From: an uncultured Clostridia bacterium
Lineage (GTDB): Bacteria; Bacillota; Clostridia; Oscillospirales; Acutalibacteraceae
Assembly: GCA_947166625.1 (NCBI GenBank)
Contig: CAMVEX010000006.1
Location: 1-64,000 of the forward strand
DNA: 64,000 nucleotides
Direction: 5' to 3'
Part shown: piece after piece, positions 8,748-17,013 of the stretch
How positions within the stretch are numbered: the stretch's first letter is position 1
Layout of the letters: each line of letters begins with the position of its first letter
Translations under genes and position numbers: made by a program
Notes under the pieces: generated by a model
The model's database searches: none
What the model was told of the DNA's origin: nothing
The model's input: the letters and a program-made list of their open reading frames with translations, nothing else

Positions 8748-9404
8748 TTAATCATCGGTATTTTTAAGAGACGGAAGATTCCATTTGAATATCGTTGCAA
8801 GAAGTCTGATGATCAATACGCTTGAAATTCCGGTTATGATGATAAGCGGTTTTGAAATATCGGTAAGCTCAAACAGGCCCTGATAAATGCAGGCGCCGAT
8901 GATCGCCGCTATGGCATAAACGCGCTTTTTGAGGATCCCGGGCACTCTGCCCGCCATAATATCTCTGAGCACTCCCCCGCCAACGGCGGTGAGAACACCG
9001 ACAAAAATGCAAAGAAATGAATTCTCCGCAAAGCCGCAGGCATGAGCGGCGTTGACTCCGCCGACAGTGAAGGCGGCGAGGCCGATGGAATCAAAGATAT
9101 TGAGGATACCGAACCATCTGGTATTATGCTCCCTGATCCTCCTGCCGACAAAATAGGCGATCACAAAAGATACGGCGGAGGTAACTAAGGCGATTATCGA
9201 AAAGAGCGGCACTCTGAAAGCCGCAGGCGGCAGATAGCCGAGAATGATGTCTCTCAGAATGCCTCCGCCCACAGCGGTTACGAGCCCGAGGACGACCGCA
9301 CCGAGAGCATCCATTTTTTCGTCAAACGCGACTATTACACCGGTAACCGCGAAAGCGACGGTACCGATTATTTCAAGCACGAAGTAAATATTATCAATAT
9401 TCAT
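8748..9404 (-). CDS. TRIC/UPF0126 family cation channel
   Basis: A 218-residue membrane protein made of two homologous halves. Each half carries the family's glycine-rich kink: AVGGGILRDI in the first and AVGGGVLRDI in the second. This duplicated pattern and about seven membrane spans fit the prokaryotic trimeric intracellular cation channel (UPF0126) family, which forms potassium-permeable trimers. The start at MNIDNIYF lies 4 nt after the tadA stop; the ORF-track start would intrude into tadA. The ribosome site is weak, so translation is probably coupled to tadA. The physiological role in bacteria is not established. Confidence 0.87.
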   Translation of the reverse strand: MNIDNIYFVLEIIGTVAFAVTGVIVAFDEKMDALGAVVLGLVTAVGGGILRDIILGYLPPAAFRVPLFSIIALVTSAVSFVIAYFVGRRIREHNTRWFGILNIFDSIGLAAFTVGGVNAAHACGFAENSFLCIFVGVLTAVGGGVLRDIMAGRVPGILKKRVYAIAAIIGACIYQGLFELTDISKPLIIITGISSVLIIRLLATIFKWNLPSLKNTDD

Positions 9405-9408
9405 AAAT

Positions 9409-9870
9409 TCATTCAGATTTTTTACGCTCACGAAGCTGTGTGAAAAAGCCGCTGAGAAGGCTGCCGCATTCATCCGCCATAAAGCCGCTTATAACTTCGG
9501 GCTTATGGTTGTAAGGCAGATCAAAGAGGTTGATGACAGAGCCGCAGGAGCCCGCTTTTGAATCGGAGGCTCCGTAAACGAGGCGCCTGATCCTTGAATT
9601 TATCACTGCGCCGGCGCACATGGGGCAGGGCTCAAGAGTGACAAACATATCGCACTCCCAAAGCCTCCAGCCGCCGAGCGCCCTGCAGGCGGAATCGATC
9701 GCTTCGATCTCGGCGTGAGCAAGGGCATTCTTTCCGCTTTCACGCCTGTTTCTGCCGGTCGAAACAAGCTCTCCGTTTTTTGTAATCACCGCTCCGACGG
9801 GCACTTCACCTTCGGCGGCGGCAAGCCTCGCCTGCTCAAGGGCGAGAAGCATACACTCTCTGTCGGTCAT
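9409..9870 (-). CDS. tadA: tRNA-specific adenosine deaminase
   Basis: A 153-residue zinc deaminase that converts adenosine 34 to inosine in the anticodon of tRNA-Arg(ACG). AHAEIEAI supplies the zinc histidine and catalytic glutamate, and PCPMCAGAV supplies the two zinc cysteines. Length is normal for TadA. The start MTDRECML is chosen because its ATG shares one base with the glgP stop (TGATG), a translational-coupling junction. The longer ORF start runs deep into glgP. It sits between glgP and the TRIC gene without a functional link that I can see. Confidence 0.92.
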   Translation of the reverse strand: MTDRECMLLALEQARLAAAEGEVPVGAVITKNGELVSTGRNRRESGKNALAHAEIEAIDSACRALGGWRLWECDMFVTLEPCPMCAGAVINSRIRRLVYGASDSKAGSCGSVINLFDLPYNHKPEVISGFMADECGSLLSGFFTQLRERKKSE

Positions 9871-12269
9871 CACTTTTTGACATTCCAGATATTTTCGGCA
9901 TATTCTCCGATAGATCTGTCTGCGCTGAAAATTCCCGCGCCCGAGATATTCATAAGCGACATACGGTTCCAACGCTCTTTATCGAGCCATACAGACTCAA
10001 TATCTCTCTGAGCCTGCCTGTAATCGGCAAAATCGGCGAGCACCATATAGGGGTCGCTGCGGATGAGAGAATCCGAGATCTCTCTGAACTGCTTGCCGAG
10101 AATCCCCTTGTTTATAAAATCGACAAGGTCGTGGATCTCGCCGTTGTTGAGATAGTAATTATAGGGATTGTAGCCCTGTTTTTTAAGCTCATTGACCTCG
10201 GGAGTTGACATACCGAAAATGAAAATATTATCGGCTCCGACTGCGTCATATATCTCAATATTCGCGCCGTCCATAGTGCCGAGGGTAAGGGCGCCGTTTA
10301 TCATGAGCTTCATATTGCCCGTTCCGCTCGCCTCGGTCCCCGCGAGGGAGATCTGCTCGCTCACCTCGGCGGCGGGCATAAGCGCCTCGGCTTTGGTCAC
10401 GCAGTAATCCTCAACAAATACAACCTTCATCTTATCGTTAACATCGGGATCGTTATTGATAAGCTTGGCAAGATAGCTGATAAATTCTATTATCTTCTTT
10501 GCCATAAAATATCCCGCGGCGGCTTTTGCGCCGAAAATATAGGTGTGGGGAACATAGTTGCCGTTCGGATTATTTTTTATTTCAAGATATTTTGCGAGAA
10601 TATTTATCGCGTTGAGCTCCTGGCGCTTATATTCGTGAAGACGCTTTACCTGAACATCGAAAATCGAATCGGGATCGAGCGAAACTCCGGCAGACTTCTT
10701 GATAAGGCGCGAGAACTCCTCTTTATTCGCTCTCTTTATCTCGCCGAGTTTTGAGAGCACCTGCGCATCGTCTTTGAATTCACGCAGCTTAATAAGCTCG
10801 GAGGCATCGTGAACGAACTTTTTGCCGATAAGCCCGGTGATATAATCCGAGAGCCCCGGATTTGCCTGGCAGAGCCATCTGCGGTAAGCGATGCCGTTCG
10901 TTACATTGGTAAATTTGCCGGGCTCAAGGGTATAGAAATCATTGAATACGGTATCTTTGAGGATTTGGCTGTGAAGAGCGGATACGCCGTTGACCTTGTG
11001 GCAGACGGCAACATCGAGATTTGCCATCCTGACGACTCCGTTTGAAATGATCGCCATTCTCTCAACTCTGCCGGCGTCGCCGGTGAGGTCCCAGATCTTC
11101 TTTCTGAAGCGGTTATCTATCTCCTGAACTATCTGATAGATCCTCGGGAGAAGCCTGCTGAAAAGATCGGTTCCCCAGCATTCGAGAGCCTCTGCCATAA
11201 CGGTGTGGTTCGTATAAGCGCAAACCTTGCGGACCACTTCAAAGGCGTCATCCCAGCCGTAGCCGCATTCATCGAGCAAAATCCTCATAAGCTCGGGGAT
11301 CGCGAGAGAGGGATGGGTATCGTTGATATGGACTGCGTTTTTCTCGGCGAAATTATCGAGCGAGCCGTAATTGCGAAGATGCCACGAAACTATATCCTGA
11401 ACGGACGCCGAGACAAGGAAATACTGCTGGCGCAGACGAAGGCTCTTGCCCTCCTGATGATTGTCGGCGGGATAGAGGATCTTGCTTATGACCTCAGCCA
11501 TAGCCTTCTGCTCCATGGCGCGAAGATAATTGCCCTCGTTGAAATAGGTCATATCTATCTCATCGACCTTGGCGCTCCAGAGACGCAAAACGGCAACGCC
11601 TTCACCATCCTTTGAAGGGACCATCATATCGTAAGGAACGGCTTTGACGATTTTTGCATCTTCGATATTCACATCGTGGAGGCCGTCGTGCCAGCTGTCA
11701 ACGACTCTGCCCTCAAATTTGACATTGACCGTCTTTTCTTCTCTGGGGACAAGCCACACATCGCCGCCGGGAAGCCAGAAATCGGGCATCTCGGTCTGCC
11801 AGCCGTCAACGAGCTTCTGGCGGAAAATTCCGTATTCATAGAGAATGGAATAGCCGATTCCGTGATAGCCTCCGTTAGCGAGGGCGTCAAGATAGCAGGC
11901 GGCAAGTCTGCCGAGGCCTCCGTTTCCGAGACCTGCGTCGGGCTCGAGCTCATAGAGCTTCTCAAGAGAAACATCAAATCTCTTTAAAGTCTTTTCTGCC
12001 ACATCGGTCATGGAAAGATTATAGAGGGTGTTTTTGAGACTCCTGCCCATGAGGAATTCCATGCTCATATAATAGATCCGCTTATCGTGATTCTTTTTGC
12101 CTTTGGAATCAAACTTCCTGCGGATCTCGCGCGCCATATCTCTCGATATGCCCGCAAGCACTTCATAAAACTGCTCGTCTGTCGCCTGAGACGGAGTGAT
12201 ACCGTAAAGATGCGATAAACGGACAGAGATCATTTCTTCCAATTCTTTGACTGTGATTTTTTTACTCAT
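9870..12269 (-). CDS. glgP: Glycogen/maltodextrin phosphorylase
   Basis: A 799-residue GT35 phosphorylase that releases glucose-1-phosphate from alpha-1,4-glucans using inorganic phosphate and PLP. The C-terminal pattern EASGTGNMKLMINGALTLGT carries the PLP lysine. The N terminus (YYMSMEFLMGRSL) and GLGRLAACYLD are conserved in the family. Length is typical for bacterial GlgP. It is the first gene of the unit with tadA and the TRIC channel. An AGGAG site precedes the ATG and a strong minus-strand promoter lies about 50-75 nt upstream, divergent from the CPBP gene. The GH13 enzyme at 28.5 kb could supply or trim its substrates. Confidence 0.95.
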   Translation of the reverse strand: MSKKITVKELEEMISVRLSHLYGITPSQATDEQFYEVLAGISRDMAREIRRKFDSKGKKNHDKRIYYMSMEFLMGRSLKNTLYNLSMTDVAEKTLKRFDVSLEKLYELEPDAGLGNGGLGRLAACYLDALANGGYHGIGYSILYEYGIFRQKLVDGWQTEMPDFWLPGGDVWLVPREEKTVNVKFEGRVVDSWHDGLHDVNIEDAKIVKAVPYDMMVPSKDGEGVAVLRLWSAKVDEIDMTYFNEGNYLRAMEQKAMAEVISKILYPADNHQEGKSLRLRQQYFLVSASVQDIVSWHLRNYGSLDNFAEKNAVHINDTHPSLAIPELMRILLDECGYGWDDAFEVVRKVCAYTNHTVMAEALECWGTDLFSRLLPRIYQIVQEIDNRFRKKIWDLTGDAGRVERMAIISNGVVRMANLDVAVCHKVNGVSALHSQILKDTVFNDFYTLEPGKFTNVTNGIAYRRWLCQANPGLSDYITGLIGKKFVHDASELIKLREFKDDAQVLSKLGEIKRANKEEFSRLIKKSAGVSLDPDSIFDVQVKRLHEYKRQELNAINILAKYLEIKNNPNGNYVPHTYIFGAKAAAGYFMAKKIIEFISYLAKLINNDPDVNDKMKVVFVEDYCVTKAEALMPAAEVSEQISLAGTEASGTGNMKLMINGALTLGTMDGANIEIYDAVGADNIFIFGMSTPEVNELKKQGYNPYNYYLNNGEIHDLVDFINKGILGKQFREISDSLIRSDPYMVLADFADYRQAQRDIESVWLDKERWNRMSLMNISGAGIFSADRSIGEYAENIWNVKK

Positions 12270-12317
12270 ATAAAACTCCTGAATGCAAATTGCGTAAATC
12301 TGACGATATACTGTGAT

Positions 12318-12346
12318 ATTATATAATATATTATCGAAAAATACAA
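12318..12346 (-). promoter_or_regulatory. Predicted promoter of glgP operon
   Basis: On the minus strand TTGTAT and TATAAT are separated by exactly 17 nt. The promoter faces glgP and lies about 50 nt before its start codon. Confidence 0.75.
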
Positions 12347-12380
12347 TACCGGCGATACATTTAATTTTAATATACGGTAC

Positions 12381-12409
12381 TTGTAAGATTCAAATATTTA
12401 ATATATAAT
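12381..12409 (+). promoter_or_regulatory. Predicted promoter of CPBP-rlmD, abutting the start codon
   Basis: TTGTAA and TATAAT are separated by 17 nt. The -10 element ends only 3 nt before the ATG of the CPBP gene, so the expected transcript start falls at or just inside the start codon. Confidence 0.7.
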
Positions 12410-12412
12410 AGC

Positions 12413-13456
12413 ATGAAGAGACCGAAAGCAGGTGATATTACGGAACACTACGGTTCATACGCAAATCAGCCGGGAGGCTTCGCCCCCGACGCTCAAAACG
12501 AAATATATCTCAGGCGACGCGGAGAAAAAACGGCGATCAAAAAAATAGGTATAACAGCGGGGATATGCGTTATCGCTTATGTAGTGCTTCAGAATATCCT
12601 CTCGCTCCCCGTCGTTTTTTCGCCTACGCTCGCTCAGCTATACAAAGATTCAAACACTTTCTTCTACATACTGACTATGTTTATGTCGGTGGCAACGATC
12701 CTGATACCGTTTATCATAGGCGGAAATTATCTGAGAAAGAAAACCGGCGCGGATATCTATTATCTCGACGCGCCGAAGGATACTCTGCTCGCGGTTTTTT
12801 CAATACCGCTCGGGCTTCTGATCTGCCTTATAGGCAACTATCTGACGGGGCTCTTTGTTTACGGAGCCGAGCAGATCGGATTCAAACTCACATCCCCGGA
12901 TTTTTCGACCCCGATGGATATAACGGACAGGATCCTTTATGTGTTGGCGATAGCGGTCATCCCCGCCCTTGCGGAGGAGCTTTCGATAAGAGGCTGCATA
13001 CTCCAGCCGCTCAGAAGATACGGCGATATGTTTGCGATACTCGCTTCGTCAATGATATTCGCGGTGCTTCACGGAAATCTGATACAGGCGCCTTTCGCCT
13101 TCATAGCGGGCATAGGGCTCGGATATATCTGCTGCATCACGGGCTCGCTGTGGCCCGGGATAATCGTTCATTTTATCAATAACGCTTACTCCTGCGCAGA
13201 GGAATTCATAACCGCCGACGTCACCGATGAAAAGCTTCAGTATATAATTCTCAACGGCTTGCAGGCGGCATTTATCGGCGCGGGCATAGTGGGTGCGATA
13301 GCGTTTTTCGTTGCCCTCAAAGGCAGAAAGCCGGAGCCTTCTCACACCATGATACGCGGCAAAGAAAAAGCGGCGGCGTTCATACTGAATATACCGATGA
13401 TCATCGCGCTGATAATTATGCTGTTCATAACCGCTCAATATGTAAGCAGGGTATGA
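12413..13456 (+). CDS. CPBP family intramembrane metalloprotease
   Basis: A 347-residue membrane protein with about eight spans. It carries the three CPBP/Abi motifs: EELSIRGCI (EExxxR), FAVLHGN (FxxxH) and HFINNAY (HxxxN). These residues form the intramembrane zinc site of the Rce1-like proteases. The cytosolic N terminus (about 40 residues) is polar. No Shine-Dalgarno is visible before the ATG and the promoter -10 box ends 3 nt upstream. The message may therefore be leaderless, or the real start may lie a little downstream. It is followed after 1 nt by rlmD, so the two are co-transcribed. The target protein is unknown. Confidence 0.88.
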   Translation: MKRPKAGDITEHYGSYANQPGGFAPDAQNEIYLRRRGEKTAIKKIGITAGICVIAYVVLQNILSLPVVFSPTLAQLYKDSNTFFYILTMFMSVATILIPFIIGGNYLRKKTGADIYYLDAPKDTLLAVFSIPLGLLICLIGNYLTGLFVYGAEQIGFKLTSPDFSTPMDITDRILYVLAIAVIPALAEELSIRGCILQPLRRYGDMFAILASSMIFAVLHGNLIQAPFAFIAGIGLGYICCITGSLWPGIIVHFINNAYSCAEEFITADVTDEKLQYIILNGLQAAFIGAGIVGAIAFFVALKGRKPEPSHTMIRGKEKAAAFILNIPMIIALIIMLFITAQYVSRV

Positions 13457-13457
13457 T

Positions 13458-14876
13458 ATGGAGATAAAGAAAAACGATATAATAGACCTCGAGATCGGCA
13501 ACTGCACCCTTGACGGCAGCGGTGTGGGAAGATATGATTCGCTCGCGGTTTTTGTGCCTCATACCGCGCGGGGAGACAGGATAAAGGCTCACATACTCAA
13601 AGTCAAAAAGAACTGCGCATTTGCCAAAATCGAAGAGATACTCACGCCTTCGCCGGACAGAACGGAATGCCCCTGCCCGGTATATCTTAAATGCGGAGGA
13701 TGCTCATTCGGCCATATAAAATACGAAACAGAAACGGCGATAAAAGAAAATCATGTGCGCGAATGCTTCAGGAGGATAGCGGGAGCGGAGCCCGAAACAG
13801 AGCCTGTTATCGCCGCCGAAAAAATCTACCGCTACAGAAACAAGGCGCAGTTTCCCGTTGAAATAAACGGGGAGGAAATCAAGACGGGTTTTTACGCCTC
13901 TCATTCACACAGGGTGATCGACTGCCCCGGCTGTCTGCTTCAGCCCGAGGAGTTTGAGGGAATAATCAACATAATTCGCGGGCACATTCTCAAATTCTCA
14001 ATCACCTCTTATGATGAGACAAGCGGCCGGGGGCTTCTCAGGCACATTTATCTGCGCAAAGGGACAAAGAGCGGAGAGATAATGGTCTGCCTCGTGATAA
14101 ACGGCGATTCATTCCCCGGGGAAGAAGAACTCTGCGCACGGCTAAGCGGAAAATTCCCCGAGATCAAAAGCATCGTGATCAACATCAACAAAGACAAAAC
14201 AAATGTGATCCTCGGCAAAAAATGCCGCACGATATACGGTGACGGATACATAAGCGATTATCTCTGCTCTCTCAAATTCCGCATCTCTCCCCTCTCTTTT
14301 TATCAGGTAAACAGAGATCAGGCGGAGAGACTTTATGAAAAAGCGGCGGAATACGCAGGGCTGACGGGGAACGAAACTCTGCTTGACCTCTATTGCGGAA
14401 CGGGCACGATAGGTCTGACCATGGCGCACAGGGTAAAAAAGCTCATCGGAGTGGAGATAATCGGGCAGGCTGTCAAAGACGCGGAACTGAACGCGAAAGA
14501 GAACGGAATAAAAAATGCGAGATTTATCTGCGCAGACGCCGCCGAAGCGGCACGGACTCTCAAGGATGAAGGAATAAGCCCCGATGTGATAATCCTCGAT
14601 CCGCCGAGAAAAGGATGCTCGGCGGAGCTTATCAATACTGTTTCACAGATGGCGCCCGACAGGATAGTTTATGTTTCGTGCGACCCTGCCACGCTCGCCC
14701 GAGATTGCAAAATTTTTGCCGGGCTCGGATATCGGGCGGTCAAAGCCGCCCCGGCGGATCTTTTCCCGAGAACGGGCCATGTCGAGACTGTATGCTGCTT
14801 GTACCACCAAAAGAAGGACTTTATTTCCGTACCGTATGAACCGAAGGATGACGGTTATATGAACCTACTGAAATAA
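13458..14876 (+). CDS. rlmD: 23S rRNA (uracil-C5)-methyltransferase, RlmD/RumA family
   Basis: A 472-residue SAM-dependent methyltransferase of the TrmA/RlmD family that makes 5-methyluridine in 23S rRNA. An N-terminal TRAM-like domain is followed by a four-cysteine [4Fe-4S] region near residue 75 (CPCPVYLKCGGCSF). Then come the SAM motif DLYCGTGTIGL, the DPPRKGC motif and the catalytic cysteine in VSCDPATLARD. It starts 1 nt after the CPBP stop. Several paralogues with different uridine targets exist in Clostridia, so the symbol reflects the family rather than a proven site. No terminator is evident before the AT-rich islet. Confidence 0.9.
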   Translation: MEIKKNDIIDLEIGNCTLDGSGVGRYDSLAVFVPHTARGDRIKAHILKVKKNCAFAKIEEILTPSPDRTECPCPVYLKCGGCSFGHIKYETETAIKENHVRECFRRIAGAEPETEPVIAAEKIYRYRNKAQFPVEINGEEIKTGFYASHSHRVIDCPGCLLQPEEFEGIINIIRGHILKFSITSYDETSGRGLLRHIYLRKGTKSGEIMVCLVINGDSFPGEEELCARLSGKFPEIKSIVININKDKTNVILGKKCRTIYGDGYISDYLCSLKFRISPLSFYQVNRDQAERLYEKAAEYAGLTGNETLLDLYCGTGTIGLTMAHRVKKLIGVEIIGQAVKDAELNAKENGIKNARFICADAAEAARTLKDEGISPDVIILDPPRKGCSAELINTVSQMAPDRIVYVSCDPATLARDCKIFAGLGYRAVKAAPADLFPRTGHVETVCCLYHQKKDFISVPYEPKDDGYMNLLK

Positions 14877-14909
14877 GAATGGTAATTCGAAGTTTTTGAG
14901 GGTTAATAA

Positions 14910-15479
14910 ATGTATTATCATGCATCAGCGATAGGAACTATAAAGCAACTTGAGCCAAGGATTTCAAATCATGGTGTTCCTTTAATCTACTTTTCAAAGA
15001 AAAGAGAAAATGTTCTTGTCTACTTAAGTAATGCTATAGAGAAGTATTGTAAAGAAACAGGCTTCGAATATGATGGAAGATGGGAAAAGTGGGGTGCATA
15101 CGGATTTGATAAGAACGGATTACAGCGTCTTGAAGAGTATTATCCCAACGCCCTGGAAAAAACATATAAAGGTGTTTCGGGATATATCTACTACGCCAAT
15201 AGTGTAATCGAAAGTGATTTTGATGTTCAAATTCCCGATGCAGCTGCAAGCAGCAGTCCAGTCGAAATCAATTATGTGGAATTTGTTCCAGATGCTTTGG
15301 AAGCTATTTTACAGGCAGAAAGAGATGGACTCATTACGATAATGAGATATGAGGAAATGTCCCCAAAGATGAAGGAATGGAATACAAAAATCATAAGGGA
15401 AGAATATGAGAAGGCTATTGACCATCCAGAGTATAGACATTTTTTGAAAGGTAATTTTTCTGACATCATTAATGGCTGA
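14910..15479 (+). CDS. Conserved hypothetical protein in AT-richer islet
   Basis: A 189-residue soluble protein that I cannot assign to a named family. It contains YFSKKRENVLVYLSNAIEKYC, then a WEKWGAYGFD segment and a charged helical C terminus. There is no signal peptide or membrane span. GAGGG lies 8 nt before the ATG. Base composition is visibly AT-richer than the flanking rlmD gene, and the gene borders a hairpin array and decayed ORFs. I read it as part of an acquired segment. Its function is unknown. Confidence 0.7.
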   Translation: MYYHASAIGTIKQLEPRISNHGVPLIYFSKKRENVLVYLSNAIEKYCKETGFEYDGRWEKWGAYGFDKNGLQRLEEYYPNALEKTYKGVSGYIYYANSVIESDFDVQIPDAAASSSPVEINYVEFVPDALEAILQAERDGLITIMRYEEMSPKMKEWNTKIIREEYEKAIDHPEYRHFLKGNFSDIING

Positions 15480-15503
15480 CAAAGCCTGCATGTCGATCTG
15501 TTT

Positions 15504-15543
15504 CTCAATTAGCAGTTAATTGAGACAGTATGCTTACTGTCTC
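15504..15543. other. Two overlapping, mutually exclusive hairpins
   Basis: CTCAATTA pairs with TAATTGAG (15504-15524). GAGACAGTA pairs with TACTGTCTC (15522-15543). The two stems share the GAG triplet, so they compete. There is no U-tract. The pair follows the 189-residue ORF and precedes the hairpin array. Confidence 0.6.
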
Positions 15544-15550
15544 GACAATA

Positions 15551-15703
15551 AATTGCGCCTGTCGTCGCATGAATTGCACTTCGTGCATGAATTGACCTTC
15601 GGTCATGAATTGCCCTGCGGGGCATAAGGCGCAATTCAATTCACGGAGCGCAGCGAGAAATCATGGCGAAGCCAAATCATGACGCGTAGCGTCAATTCAT
15701 TCC
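15551..15703. repeat. Array of short hairpin units with inverted halves (MITE/REP-like)
   Basis: In the left half ATGAATTG occurs three times at exact 18-nt intervals (15569, 15587, 15605). Each copy runs into a small hairpin: GCACTTCGTGC, GACCTTCGGTC and GCCCTGCGGGGC. These units are enclosed by AATTGCGCC (15551) and GGCGCAATT (15628). The right half has the same design on the other strand: ATGAATTG or ATGATTT followed by GACGC-GTA-GCGTC and GGC-GAA-GCC hairpins. The whole has the look of a non-autonomous repeat element. It ends right before the ribosome site of a decayed small ORF. It is not CRISPR because the units are short, palindromic and without spacers. Confidence 0.75.
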
Positions 15704-15717
15704 AAAGGAGCGATGTT

Positions 15718-15930
15718 ATGGCAGACAACCAACTTGTAATACCGTCAAAGTCATTTGCAGTTGTCATTATAAATCTTTGTGAAAAGCTGTAGGAACGCAA
15801 AAAGGCAACTCCGTACATCAGCAGGCTCATAAACAAGAAGGACGGCATCGTTAACAAGGTATTCGTCGAAATGCTTGAAAAGCTGGGCTGCGATATCCAG
15901 ATTACATATGTAAAGAAGGAAACAATCTGA
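15718..15930 (+). pseudogene. Decayed small ORF, four-helix-bundle-like N terminus with in-frame stop
   Basis: From an ATG with AAAGGAG upstream, 24 codons (MADNQLVIPSKSFAVVII...) are followed by TAG at 15790. The same frame then continues open to TGA at 15928. The first part resembles the opening of the small four-helix-bundle (S23/Avd-like) proteins. The second part (ISRLINKKDGIVNKVFVEML) looks like the C-terminal half of a small DNA-binding or antitoxin-type protein. It may be a fusion of two remnants or a single gene with a nonsense mutation. The family resemblance is from memory and uncertain. With the hairpin array, it fills the 478-nt stretch between flanking genes. Confidence 0.55.
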
Positions 15931-15957
15931 CAAACCGGGATTTGTGGGGGAAATAGT

Positions 15958-16377
15958 ATGGATAACAATAAAATAGCAGAATTTATCAGGAAACAAAAAG
16001 TTGCTTTTATCTGTTCTGTTGACGAAGAGGGATTCCCCAATGTAAAAGCAATGCTGAAACCAAGAAAAATGGATGGGTTACGTCAGTTTTATTTTTCAAC
16101 AAACACTTCTTCAATGAGAGTAAAACAGTATATGAATAATCCGAATGCCTGTATTTACTTCTACCATAAAGGCTTGATTCAGTACACGGGTGTTATGTTG
16201 AAAGGCAAAATGGAAGTGTTGACTGACCAAAAGACAAAAGATATGATTTGGCGTAAAGGCGACACAATGTTTTATAAGGGCGGTGTTACCGATCCAGACT
16301 ACTGTGTTTTGAAATTCAACGCAGAAAGAGGAAGATACTATTGCGATTTGAAAACAGAGAATTTTACATTCGAGTAA
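15958..16377 (+). CDS. Pyridoxamine 5'-phosphate oxidase-like flavin-binding protein
   Basis: A 139-residue split-barrel protein of the PNPOx-like family (general stress protein 26 type). It opens with IAEFIRKQKVAFICSVDEEGFPNVKAM, followed by FYFSTNTSS, the usual flavin-contacting strands. Such proteins bind FMN or F420-like cofactors; the specific reaction is unknown. GGGGG lies about 8 nt before the ATG. The gene is AT-richer than the core genes on either side and lies between two gene remnants, which fits horizontal acquisition. There is no membrane span or signal peptide. Confidence 0.82.
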   Translation: MDNNKIAEFIRKQKVAFICSVDEEGFPNVKAMLKPRKMDGLRQFYFSTNTSSMRVKQYMNNPNACIYFYHKGLIQYTGVMLKGKMEVLTDQKTKDMIWRKGDTMFYKGGVTDPDYCVLKFNAERGRYYCDLKTENFTFE

Positions 16378-16382
16378 TATAA

Positions 16383-16577
16383 CTTCCGGTTTTACGAGAT
16401 GATTTCGTCTCGATTTATTATCAAAGCTGCCCACTCGACCGTTTCAGAGAGTGGAAACTGCTCAACGAGGGAGGACGAGCAATCAGCGTAAATAAACACC
16501 GATTTATTTACGCTATTGTCCCAAAGCATGTGGAGACTGCAGTAAAACTCATTCGGCAAGAAATTTTGCATCCGTGA
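16383..16577 (+). pseudogene. Open frame remnant without a start codon
   Basis: Between in-frame stops at 16380 and 16575 there are 64 sense codons with a protein-like composition (FVSIYYQSCPLDRFREW, then VPKHVETAVKLIRQEI) but no ATG, GTG or TTG near the 5' end. It looks like the C-terminal fragment of a lost gene. I do not recognise the family. It occupies most of the 218-nt gap between the PNPOx-like gene and the 123-residue ORF. Confidence 0.4.
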
Positions 16578-16595
16578 TTCACAGAGGATAGGATA

Positions 16596-16967
16596 ATGAA
16601 TATAAAATACATAGAGTTGAAAACGGGATACAGCGACAACGGACCTGCGTGGATAGGTAATGTAAAAGAATCAAAAAGCGGAAAAACGATTTATTTCAAT
16701 GACCGCGCCTTCCAAAGATGTCAGGGAGCTTCGGGGAATTACCGCGATGTTGAAACCGGTGAAGAATATTGGATCTCCGGGATCAAGCGAAACGGGCAGA
16801 ACAGGCATTGGGCAGGCAGCGGTAAAGTGATCATTGACAGAAAATGCGTTGACGAATATCTTTCCGCAGTCTCGCTTAGCTCACTCCCGGATTCGGGCTT
16901 CACAGTAGAAGATATTGAGGATTCTTTTCCGGTCGAGAGGATAAACAGGCTGCTCAATAATAAATAA
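16596..16967 (+). CDS. Conserved small protein of unknown function
   Basis: A 123-residue soluble protein opening with MNIKYIELKTGYSDNGPAWIG, with GEEYWISGIKRNGQNRHW in the middle. Similar proteins are common in Clostridia and are, as I recall, sometimes mislabelled as deoxyxylulose-phosphate synthase, although the size excludes that enzyme. AGAGGA precedes the ATG. It begins the 6.5-kb plus-strand run of accessory genes. The function is unknown; it could be a small beta-rich binding protein. Confidence 0.7.
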   Translation: MNIKYIELKTGYSDNGPAWIGNVKESKSGKTIYFNDRAFQRCQGASGNYRDVETGEEYWISGIKRNGQNRHWAGSGKVIIDRKCVDEYLSAVSLSSLPDSGFTVEDIEDSFPVERINRLLNNK

Positions 16968-17013
16968 AAGCAGTGATAATCAGAGCGTTTTTCGCTCCGG
17001 AGGTAAAGGCAAA

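Noticed and set aside
15551-15703. Possible CRISPR array
   Set aside because: Units are 16-19 nt, palindromic, without unique spacers of 30-40 nt, and no cas genes are present.
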